Source of the DNA: Planctomycetota bacterium
GTDB taxonomy: Bacteria > Planctomycetota > UBA1135 > JACQFD01
Reading direction: 5' to 3'
Length of the DNA stretch: 64,000 nt
Assembly: GCA_016200225.1 (NCBI GenBank)
Contig: JACQFD010000027.1
Coordinates: forward strand, 1-64,000
Below are positions 1 through 11,100 of this stretch, one piece after another; the stretch's first letter is position 1, and each line of letters starts with the position of its first letter. Below the pieces are notes generated by a model. The model worked only from the letters and a program-made list of their open reading frames with translations, ran no database searches and had not been told where the DNA came from. The position numbers and the translations under genes are program-made.

Positions 1-1
1 C

Positions 2-1232
2 GCCGGATCCCTTATTAGCGCCAACGGCGGCAATGGGAATCTCGGCGGATCCGGTGCGGGCGCTGGAGGTCGAATTGCGATTTATTATAATTCTGGCCAG
101 ATCCTCGGAACGCTTCGTGCATACGGCGGCGCGGGATACGGCTGGTACTACGTTTATGCCGGCGCTGGAACGATTTTTGTAAAGAACACCGGCGAGGGTC
201 AGGGCACGCTTATTATTGATAATAACGCTCACGCGGGATTTGAATCGCCGTTGGATCCAACAGAATTTGATATAAACGGCAGCCTTCAATTCGCTTACCT
301 CAATATTTTCGGGGGCGGACGCCTCAAGCTCGTACCCTCGATGCCAACACAGCTCGTCATACCTACAAATGTAACGATTGACACAGGCGGCATTCTGGAG
401 CTGGGAACCGACCAGAATTTCAACATTCACATTGCCGGCGATCTAAATTTAACAAACGGAGGGACAATCGCCAGTTCAGTTTCTGGCGATCCCGTAAACA
501 TTTCGGTGGCCGGCGATCTGACGCTGCAAAACGGCGGCAAGATAACAATGGCAAACAAACGGCAGGTGAATCTGACTGTCCAAGGTAATGCGGCATTGCT
601 TGGCGCGGGATCCAGTATTCAGCCCGGCATCGGTATCATTACGATTGCTAAGAACATTACAATCGACTCGAATTCCAGCATCTCGGCAACAGGACTTGGT
701 TACCCGTCGTCGACGAATACGGGGGAAAACGGCAGCGGTCCGGGAGGCGGCGGCCCCGGAACATATAATAATTACGGAGGCGGCGGCGGCTATGGTGGCG
801 CTGGCGGCGAAGGCGCAAATATCGGGGGCGGCGGCGGCGGAATTACGTACGGATCCAAGGAACATCCAACGGATATGGGAAGCGGCGGATATTACAATGG
901 CGGAGGAGGCGCAGGAGGCGGTGCGATTAGGCTGACTACAGGCGGAACTCTACAACTAGATGGGAAGATTATGGCCAATGGAAATGATTACAGCGGCGGC
1001 GTCGGCGGAGGCGGCTCCGGAGGAAGTGTTTATATAACCGCGGTGACACTGAACGCCTCTGCGGGATCGTTAATCTCTGCGAACGGCGGCGGCGCCAATC
1101 CAGGCGGTTCGGGCGCGGGCGGCGGCGGTAGAATTGCATTATATTATAATACGGGACAGATATTGAGCACTCTTCAAGCCGCCGGCGGCTTCGGGTACGG
1201 CGGCCTGTACGGTGAAACCGGTACGATACATA
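2..1232 (+). repeat. Long-period repeat inside the beta-helix gene (units at 2-180 and 1064-1232)
   Basis: The segments at nt 2-180 and 1064-1232 encode nearly the same ~57-residue block: AGSLISANGG, then GGSGAG, GRIA, YYN, GQIL, TL, GG, GY and GTI in the same order. They lie about 1062 nt (354 codons) apart, which suggests the protein is built from units of about 354 residues and that more copies lie upstream. The DNA has diverged more than the protein, so the duplication is not recent. Confidence 0.7.
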
Positions 1233-2176
1233 CGGCCCCTTTATTCACAACATCCGTTGGACCCGGCGGAACCTTTGCCGACATTCAGTCGGCATTGAAT
1301 GCTTCGACTCAATCTGATGTTATCATCTCTGTCACTTCGGGGACATATCCTTCATTTATTATTAACCCGCCGGCGACAGTCAACTCCGTCTGGATTATGA
1401 ATGCGGGGTCAGGGTCCGTCAACATTTCCACATTAAATGGTCCCGTTCAGATACTGAATATCTTATATCCAAAGAATGCTCAGCTTGCGGGACTTGCAAT
1501 CGGCGACGCGAACGGTACGAATCCAGGCGTTGTAATTCAAAACTCGTCCGGACCGGTTGTGGTCGACCAGTGTATCATCAAATCCGGCGCATCCACTCCT
1601 GGAACACATATTACAAATTCGACGCAGGTAGCTATTCAGCGTTCCGCACTCAACGGTGCCCCGGGTTTGTGGCTCGACTCAGGCTCGAATGCGATCATGA
1701 GCCGGACGGCGGTCGATGCCGCGGCGCTGCATGGAAACTCACAGTTGACAACATGTCAGATTACGGTTGGACCCCAGGGCATTAGTAAAGATGTCGGATG
1801 CAGCTTGATATCATTACCGGGAATCATGCCAAACATAGATTTTCCGTCGCACGTCGCGCTTGGAGCAACTCATTTGGCCGTACTAAACGGGTCGCCTGGA
1901 AATTTATGGTGGTTCGGATACGGAGATTCGCTTGCATGGTGGGATCTCTCTGGTCTTGGCTTTGATATTGATATGATTGGCCTGGCTTCGCTCGAGACAT
2001 TTGCAATCATAGATTCCGGCCAATGGGACGGAACGGGGACATTCCTTGAGCCCGTGCCAATACCGAACAATCCGGAGATCGTGGGTCGGTCCGCCGTGTT
2101 GCAGATGCTTACTCTCGATCTCTCAGTATTCAGTCTTCGCTGGTCGAACGCGATCGGGATTCAAATTACTAATTAA
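2..2176 (+). CDS. Glycine-rich right-handed beta-helix surface protein (5' truncated)
   Basis: The reading frame is open from the first bases of the window, so the true start lies upstream and only the C-terminal ~724 residues are here. The first part is very Gly/Asn/Ser-rich with runs such as GGGGG and recurring phrases of the type AGSLISANGG, GRIAxYYN and GxGTI, separated by short hydrophobic strands (NITIDSNSSISA, GDLTLQNGGKI), as expected for a repetitive beta-solenoid. The C-terminal third (from about nt 1255) starts with GGTFADIQSALNA and DVIISVTSGTY, the usual entry of a pectate-lyase-like right-handed beta-helix. No catalytic residues are recognisable. It is probably secreted or surface-attached. 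It ends 10 nt before the Rhs gene, so the two are likely cotranscribed. An adhesin or structural role is inference. Confidence 0.75.
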   Translation, partial: AGSLISANGGNGNLGGSGAGAGGRIAIYYNSGQILGTLRAYGGAGYGWYYVYAGAGTIFVKNTGEGQGTLIIDNNAHAGFESPLDPTEFDINGSLQFAYLNIFGGGRLKLVPSMPTQLVIPTNVTIDTGGILELGTDQNFNIHIAGDLNLTNGGTIASSVSGDPVNISVAGDLTLQNGGKITMANKRQVNLTVQGNAALLGAGSSIQPGIGIITIAKNITIDSNSSISATGLGYPSSTNTGENGSGPGGGGPGTYNNYGGGGGYGGAGGEGANIGGGGGGITYGSKEHPTDMGSGGYYNGGGGAGGGAIRLTTGGTLQLDGKIMANGNDYSGGVGGGGSGGSVYITAVTLNASAGSLISANGGGANPGGSGAGGGGRIALYYNTGQILSTLQAAGGFGYGGLYGETGTIHTAPLFTTSVGPGGTFADIQSALNASTQSDVIISVTSGTYPSFIINPPATVNSVWIMNAGSGSVNISTLNGPVQILNILYPKNAQLAGLAIGDANGTNPGVVIQNSSGPVVVDQCIIKSGASTPGTHITNSTQVAIQRSALNGAPGLWLDSGSNAIMSRTAVDAAALHGNSQLTTCQITVGPQGISKDVGCSLISLPGIMPNIDFPSHVALGATHLAVLNGSPGNLWWFGYGDSLAWWDLSGLGFDIDMIGLASLETFAIIDSGQWDGTGTFLEPVPIPNNPEIVGRSAVLQMLTLDLSVFSLRWSNAIGIQITN

Positions 2177-2186
2177 TAATAAAGTC

Positions 2187-5100
2187 ATGATGCTCAATTC
2201 TCGAATTTTCATGTTGCTAACGATCCTGGCCAATGTACTGCTCATGGCCGGCACGGCGCCAGCGAAGTCCCCCACTCTCTTGCCGTCTGACGACAAAGTA
2301 ACGGCGCTTCCCTACGCTTCATCGAATTATAAGTTTCAGACGGTTGTGACATTTGGCGACGTCCCAAACGGATTTGAGCAACCAGAATTTGACGATTCGA
2401 ACTGGATTGCCGGGTGTGCGCCATTCGGCAACGGCGGATGCTCCACGACGGCCTGCACTCCGTGGGATTCGTTTACTGTCTTGTTGATTCGAAAAACATT
2501 TGACTTGCCATCAGAATCGATCATCGCCGCCGAACTGGGAATTTACATAAATAATGATATTCGCGTCTGGATCAACGGCGTGGATGTGACGGGATACGTA
2601 TCTACGTCGGGATGTCCGAGCAAGGACAAAATTATCAAGGGATTCGATCCGACGATTCTTCACTCGACAAACAATACGATTGCAGTGCTGGCGTTTAATT
2701 ATGGAAGTGCAAACGGCGCCGACCTTGAAGTGCGCGTCACCAAAGCACCACCGCACCCGGACTTGAAGATGATCGCCGGCACGCTTGCCGCGCCCTCGAT
2801 TGCTTACAACGGCACAACCGTGCTCATCTCGTTCGATGTCCAAAATATCGGCGACGCGACCGCCTCAGGCACATGGCATGACGATATTTACATTTCAGCG
2901 GACCCGGCGGGATCGAATCCGGTTTTTCTTAAGTCTTTTTCGCATGGCGGCCCGTTGGCGCCGGGATCGAAGTACACTGTTTCGACTTCAGTCACGATTC
3001 CGAGTGGTTTGTCGGGCGCCTACTACCCCGTCATTGTCGCTGATAGTACCAATACGCTCAATGAGTTTTCGGGCGAAAATAATAACACATTTGTATCTCC
3101 AAATGTGACGACGATCGGCCTGCTTCCACAGCCCGATCTAATCGTTCAGGCTTTCAATCCGCCCGCGGTTGTATTTGATAATACGAGTGCGCTCGTTTCG
3201 TGGACGGAATTCAATCAAGGGACCGCAGCGGCGGGCGGAAGTTGGCTTGATCGCATTTACTTATCGCCCGACAACATTTTTGGAAACGGCAACGACATCT
3301 TACTGAAGACCGTTTCCGTCGCCGCATCGCTCGATACACAAGGCTCCACGGTCCACAATGAAACCGTATCCATTCCCGACGCGGTCAACGGGGCCTTTTA
3401 TTTCATAATAGTTACGGACGCGCAAAATCAGATCGACGAACTTCCACCGTCGGGTGAATCGAATAATACCTCAATTGCACCCATTTCGACACAAGTGATC
3501 CAGTTGGACTTTCCAGACTTGGCGGTCACACAAGTGTCGCCGCCAGCTGGAAAGTTCGCGGGAGAGTCCGCGCAAGTGGAATGGACCATTCAGAACAACT
3601 CTATAATCGAAACCGCCAATGGACAATGGATCGATCGTGTTTACTTATCGACCGACGACCACTTGGATGTCGACGATAAGCTCGTCGCGGAAGTGTCCAA
3701 TAACATGCCCGTTGCGCCTGGGCACTCTTATTCAGGACTTGCTTCTCTTTCGTTGCCACGGACAGCGGGAACTTACTGGCTCATCGTCCAGACGGACGTA
3801 ACCAATAACGTCGAGGAAGGAAGCGGAGGTAAGACAAATAATATACTCGCGACACCGCTTACGGTACTTGCCGCGACTTACACGGCGGAAGTCCACACCG
3901 GTTTTGTCGAAGGGCTCTCACCCACCGATGTAAATTCATTAAGCATACCTCTTGCGGGGCATGCGATTAACTTATTATCAAATCAACCCGAGCCGAACGT
4001 GCCTGTTACCGTCAGGGTTTGGCTAAAGAACTCGCGTCGCGTGTTCGGTCCCTTCATGACCGACGCACAGGGAAATTTCTCAACATCGTTCACGCCGCTT
4101 CCGAACGAGGCGGGACATTATATAATATTCGCGGATCATCCGGCCGTTTTCGAGGATCTCGAATCGCCACAGGGCTCCTTTGACTTAATCGGACTTCGGT
4201 TTGTGCCCGCGAAAGTAATCGACGTCGTGGGGGAAAACGCGTCCAAGACGACCGAAATTAAGTTACAAAATCTTGGAGACACGGCCGTCCTTAATATTTC
4301 AGGCGTGTTTAATAGTACCAATGGAACCGTATCAGGCTCGGCAGACTTGCCTACGATGCTCGGCCCTCTCGAGGAAGTTACAATAAGTTATTCGCTAAGT
4401 GCTGCCACCGCGCCAAGTTCCCAAGACAAGCCGATTCCGGCCAATGTGGATGTTAGTTGTGATGTGCTTGGAGTCTCCACAAAAGCGTCAAGCCTTCCGA
4501 TTCAGTTATATATTACACCGGCCACGCCCAATCTTATCGTCAAAACCGGAGGTTTCGGCTCGGCGTCGAACCCCGTTGCAATATTGAAGGGCGCACAAAA
4601 GGTTTCTTCGGTCATCATAACAAATGCCGGAGGCGCGCCCGCGAAGGATGTAACAATATTCGCGCCGTGCATTCCGAATCCCGACTGCCAGCCCAATGCG
4701 GACTGTACGACGAATTCCTTCGATTGTCCGTCGGGCCTTTTATTCAATCTTATTACCCCCGTCGACGTCGGAGACATCCCTCCCGGCGAAAGCCGCGCGA
4801 TCGAGTTGTCGCTGAACCCCTCGAATGCGGCAATACCGGGTACGACGTACGATACGACGGTCAATTTGTTATATAATAATAGTAGTGTATTGACGATCCC
4901 TGTGGACCTCAAGGTCACCTCCGATCAGAAGGGAGCAGTGACGGTTCGTGTGGAAGACGAGTTTACTTATTACGGAAAAGACGGCGGAAATAATGTCATT
5001 ACATACGATACCGGAATGGGCCCGCTCGTCGCCGGAGCGACACTTGAACTGTTTAACGCCGTTGACCATGGCTTGGTATTTTCGGGCGAGACGGACGCTT

Positions 5101-8100
5101 CGGGAAACATTACAATTCCGCAGGTTGTTGAGGGTTTCTACGACGTGGCGGTGTCGGCGCCGAAACATGCGTCCTATCAGAGCACGATCGAAGTCACCCC
5201 TGGCGCTGAAACGACGGTAACCGCCTTCGTGTCGGTGGAAGTCGTGACATTGAATTGGGACGTCGCCCCAACGGAAGTCCCCGACGTATATGACATTAAT
5301 ATTACTGCCGAGTTTGAGACATTCGTTCCGCTTCCGATCATTACGATTAATCCGCCGCTCACGAAGGTGGACCTTCAGCCGGGCGAATCGATGCAAACGA
5401 GCGTTGATGTAAAGAATGAAGGCCTTGTCAATGCGCTTGGAACCCAATTTGTCCTGACCAGTCCTCCGGAATATACATTTACAGCGCTCATTACGGATCT
5501 CGGTGTCCTTAAGCCAGGGCAAACTGTAAGCGTGCCTGTTACCATTCAAAGGGATCCCGCTGTATTACAATCCGCGGGATGCAATACTTCGTTCACGTCT
5601 GGCGTCGTTTATAATGTGGTTTGCGTAGAGGCTATCTGGCACTTCACACCGGTCTACTGGAGTATTGCGAAGAATTGCGATAATTCACCCGTTAGCGGAG
5701 GCGCTCCCAGCGGGCCCCCGCCCCAAGTGAAGATCGAGGGGCCGCCGCCTCCTCCGCCACAGCCCCCTGGACCGGGCGGATCACCGCCCCCGCCACCACC
5801 TCCCCCGCCACCCCAAACGATACCATTTGAATTGCCCTGGCCCAAAGTCAACCAGGGTCAGCCGAATATTGTAATTCAACCACCTCCCTGTCCTCCGCCG
5901 CCTACACAGGAGGATATCGAAGCGGGTCGCTGCCACCCATTTAATGGTGGTTGTGTTTGCGATGGAACTGGCCAGCGGAGCCCCCAAGCGGATGGAAAAA
6001 CAGACCCAATTAACCTCTTTTCCGGAGAGCTAAAGATCACGGCCGAGGATCTTAAGATTCCGGGCCGCGGAGTCGATTTTGTTTGGACGCGAACGTATCG
6101 TTCGAAGACGGGCACAGCCACTCCCCAAGGTAATAATTGGGAGTGTGCTTATGGAATGCATATGAATCGTCAGAATGAATCCGTCGTTTTCTACGATGGT
6201 GTTGGTAATGCTGATGTATATCAACCACAGTCAAACAACACCTGGATCAAGAGTGGGTTTTTTGATCAATTCACGCGAAACGTGGATGGATCCTATACAT
6301 TAACTTACGCCAACCAGGCGCGCGCGACATTTCTTCCGGTTGATGGATCCAACACCGCGGGCCTGCTTTGGCAGATGATCGATAGAAATGGTAATACGGT
6401 CACACTGCAATATGACAGCGCTGGAAAACTCACAAAAATACTCGACTCGCTCCAGCGAGAAATCAATTTTGCTTACAATTCCGACGGGTTTATTGAATCC
6501 ATTACCGACTTTGCCGTCCGTCAGGTTCGATATGAATATTATCAAGACGGCGACGATGGCGGCTCTTTCGGCGATTTGAAGTCTGTAACATTGCCGGCTG
6601 TTTCCGGAACGCCCAATCAAAATGATTTTCCATTCGGCAAGACGACGACCTACACGTACACGAAAGGCTTTCCCACAAATATAGACCGGCTCAATCACAA
6701 CTTACTCACGATTACCGACGCGAAGGGTCAGACATACTTAAGAAACGAGTATCACCCCACGACCGACCCGAATGACCGGCTATTCGATCGTGTGATCAAA
6801 CAGACTTGGGGTAACAGAACGGACTCTATTGAAATCGAATACGTGCCGACGGCGCCAACGATTCTAAATGAGCAATCTGTAATTACGGTGATTCAGAACG
6901 ATCGCGTCGGAAATGTTACCGAGTGCGATTATGATATTAAGAACCGGCTCATTCACAAGCGCGAGTACACAGGAAGGGCTCAAGTGGGCCAGCCGACGAC
7001 GCTGACTTCCAACCGCCCCGCAAACAAGTTGCGAGCGTCCGACCCCGATGTTTTCGTGACGAAGTTTTATTACAATGTCGATTCGCTGCTGACGCGCATC
7101 GTTTATCCCAACGGAAATATTCGAAAGAATATTTACGAATCCGATCTCAACCCCGCGGCACCGACTCAGTCGCGCGGAAATCTAAGGGAGGCACACCTTG
7201 AGCCCGGCACCCATACTCCGGCCGGAGACCAGTCCGAAATAGTGCAAAAACTTGAATACGATTCCGCAGGGGGCGGCTGTTGTGGATTTAACTACGTAAC
7301 CAAGGAAACGGACGGCAATGGGAATAGTACTATCCACAGCTATGATTCGCATGGCAACCGCATTAAGACGGTTTATGCAATATCCTCCATCGAGGAACAG
7401 TTTGAATATAATGGTTTCGGCCAGATGACCGCTCATGTGTTGCCTGACAACGGATCAGGCCACAAGCGCCGCGATGAGATGGTTTATTACGATTCCGGAC
7501 CGCAGGCAGGTTACTTGCAAAGCTCCATTGTTGACTCCGGCGGTCTCAACATCACATCCACGTTTGAATACGACGTCGTCGGCAACTGTGTGCGCGTCGT
7601 CGATCCACGCGGAAACGACACGCTAATTACGTTCAATCAACTCAACCAGCCGGTTCAGACACTATCGCCGCCTTCGTTGAATCGCGTCCGTTACGAGAAA
7701 GACTACTTTTACGACGAAAATAACAATCTAGCGCGAGTCGATGTTGCAAATGTCGACGACCAGGGACAGGCGCAGCCGAATGGCGCCCTTACGGCGAACT
7801 TTGAATTTGATATCTTGAACCATGTGACGAGAGTCACACGGGAAGTGGATGCTACTCATTCAGTTATTACAGAAAACGAGTACGATGCGAATCGCAATAT
7901 TACGTTAGTGCGCTCCGGTGTGGCGACGAACGGATCTCAAACGGCAAACGTCGTCCGGACGCTCTATGACGAGCGCGAAATGGTTTTCCAGGTCATACGT
8001 GGCGAAGGCAACCCGGCTCAATCGACGACACAAATTGACTACGACGCCAATGGAAACCGCGTCGCGATTCGCGAAGGTCTCGAAGGCTCGCCGCGGGTAA

Positions 8101-11100
8101 CCCTTAGTGTTTTCGATGCCTTCGATCGGGTAGTTGCTACGACCGACCCCATGGGCAATGTCGAGACAGTTCATTTTGATGCGAGCGCGAATCGCACCAG
8201 CATCCGAGTCGACGGAGAATTGAACGACATGCCGGGGAGTGCGGGCAACGTCAAACTCTCGCAGGTATCATATACTTATGATGAGTTGAATCGCGTTGTC
8301 AAGGGTGATCGCGACTTCTTTGATCTGGCCAGCGGAGCTGCAATCGGCGACGGGAAAGCAACGACAACAACTGTATATAGCCCGAGTTCGCAAGTATTGC
8401 AGTCGACTGACGACAACGGCCACGCGACGTCGATTGTATATGACGGCGCGAATCGTCCAAGTCTAATTACCGACGCGAAAGGTAACATCACGACGTACAA
8501 TTACGACGAAAATGGTAACGTTACCGCGCTCGCGGAAACGGAACTGCCCGAACTCGGCGGCGCTCCGCAGACGTTTGTGACGACGAATCAATATGATCGC
8601 ATGAATCGTATTCTCGCGACTACGGATAATGTCGGCAATACGACCAGTTTGTTTTATAATTCCCTGGGTGATATCACGACGACCGTCGATGCGCGTGGAA
8701 ATACTGTAACAAATCAATTCGACGGATTGCGCCGTTTGTTACAATCAACGCGTCTGTTGACGAGCACGGGCGACGGCTCCGGGTCCGTGATTGGGCAGAT
8801 CGTCACAAAACAGGAATGGGACGATAACTCTCGCTTGGCGGCGCAGATCGATGACAACGGAAACAGGACAAGTTATTTATACGATGTCTTGAATCGGCAG
8901 TTTGCAACGACATTCGCGGACGGATCTCAGCAAACTGTTGCCTACGACGTTCATAGTAATGCCGCGTTCACTACAGATGCGAATCAGAGCCTCGTCACGT
9001 GCTTCTATGACTTGGACAATCGACTGACTGGAAAGACGGTTTCACGCGGCCCCGGAGTCGGAGGGACGACATCGGAGTCGTTTAGTTATGATGGCCTTGG
9101 GGAAATCGCGTCCGCGTCCAACGACGCGTCCACGGTCATCCGCGCGCACGACTCGCTCGGACACGTTACGACGGATTTACAGAATGGAAAGAGCGTTGGT
9201 GCGTCCTTCGACGCCTTGGGAAATATGTTAACGCTCAAGTATTCCGGCGGCCGGATTGTGAATACAACGTACGACGAACTGAACCGGGAGAAGATCATTA
9301 GCGATGCGCAGGGATTGATCACAATGTATGATTATGCTGGGCCGGGCCGCGTCGCGCGGAGGACGAACGGCAACCTAACGTTCAGTGACTATTTCTACGA
9401 TGCCGCGCGGCGAGTATCGCGGATTACACACAGTAAGGTCGTCGGCGGAGCATTTGACGACCGCGAGTACACTTGGGACGCATCATATAATAAAACCTCG
9501 CAGCACGAGATGGTTTCGGATGTAAGAAATGACTATGTTTACGATTCAGTTTCCCGACTTGCGCATTCGACGAAAACGACTGCCGGAGCGATCAGCGAGG
9601 AAATTCAATATAATTTGGATGGCCTTGGAAATCGGACCTCGGTTGTCGGTGGACTAGGCGCGGGAGCCTATAGTTGTAATGGCGGCTACTCCCCGACGGC
9701 CTGCCAATTGAATCAATACACGACGACGCCATTCGGTTCGCGAGGTTACGACGCGAATGGCAACGTTTCCAACGCAGGGCAGCCGACGGGCGGTCCGCTG
9801 TCCTTTGTATATGATTACAAAAATGAACTGGTCTCGGTCAACGACGGAGTTGGCGGCGCCATCGCAAAGTATAGTTTCGACGCGCTCGGAAGGCGAATTT
9901 CGAGACAAGTCTTCGCACCGACCCCGATGACCGCAACTTATATATATAGCGGATGGTCGGAAATAGAAGTTATCAATAGCAACGGAGTGGATTCCGGAAC
10001 CTACGTCCTCGGCCGTTCGCTCGATGAGGCGATCCAATTTCAAACATCCAGCGCCACTTCCTATTTCTACGCAGACGATCAAATGAGCGTACGCCGCGTG
10101 TTGAATGGCGCGGCACAGGATTTATTAACGATAGACTTCGCGGATTTTGGCAAGCCATCGTTCTCTACTCCTGCCAGTAGTCTTATTGATAGCGTCCCTT
10201 CCTTTACTGGCAGGCGATTTGATAAGGAAACGGGAAATATATATTATAGAACAAGAATGCTCGATCCTCTGGTTGGCGCATTCATGTCGCGGGATTCGAT
10301 TGGAATTTGGGGCGATCCCAGTGAAGTAGGAAATGGTTATTCGTATATTCATAATGGTCCGCTCAGTGGCGTTGATCCCGATGGGCGCACTCCTCTAGCC
10401 GTTATTACTGGATTAGCCGGTGCGGCGTACGGAGCTGCGTCCTCGTTGTACAATGGCGACGGGTGCGGGCGCGCCGCCAGTTGGAAGGATATTGGTAAGA
10501 ACGCGCTTCGTTATGGATTCAAAGGCGCGATGTTGGGACTACCCATTGGGGGCTGGGGTGCTAGTCTAGCTACGAATATCGGCAAAGGACTTGCGGCCAG
10601 AATGTTAGCTTCTGGGCTTATTTCCTGGGCGGGAAACTTTGTGGAGCAACGTGTCGAAATCGCCGCGGGAACTCAGGAGGACTTCCATTATATTGAATCT
10701 CTGGTTAGCTTTGGAGGCGGCGCTGTGGGGGGTGGAGTTGAATTCGCAGTCGAACGTTGGGCGGCAAGAAAAGTCGCTAACGCGTTACCTGCGTTTATCG
10801 ATCATTTAGATGAAATGGAGCGTGCGCGCATTCAGGCCGCAAGCCTTGACTGGTCGGTCATATCTAAGACCGGCGAGACCCGCGCAGAGCACGTCATTGC
10901 CCAACATGGTGCAATGAACCTACAGAAAGAGGTTCAGGGTGTCTTTTACAGCAATCCGGTAGGATCAATCAATGAAGCGTGGTCAATTGCGCAAAGACAG
11001 CGTATCCAGCCGATTGCAACTGGCGGAGTTGACATTTACTTGATCCCGCGTGCCAACTCTGGCTACGCTGGCGGGTTCTCTGGGAAGCTTCGAAATCTCG

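Noticed and set aside
700..1180. Short GGC/GGA-rich repeats that look CRISPR-like at first glance
   Set aside because: Irregular spacing and clear coding for glycine-rich loops; no repeat-spacer order.
2046..2186. Longer N-terminus for the Rhs protein from inside the previous gene
   Set aside because: It overlaps the C-terminus of the beta-helix gene, has no signal peptide, and the ATG at 2187 starts one.
5654..5987. Gly-rich open frames on the minus strand
   Set aside because: They mirror the proline-rich linker of the Rhs protein (CCC runs read as GGG) and have no start context.
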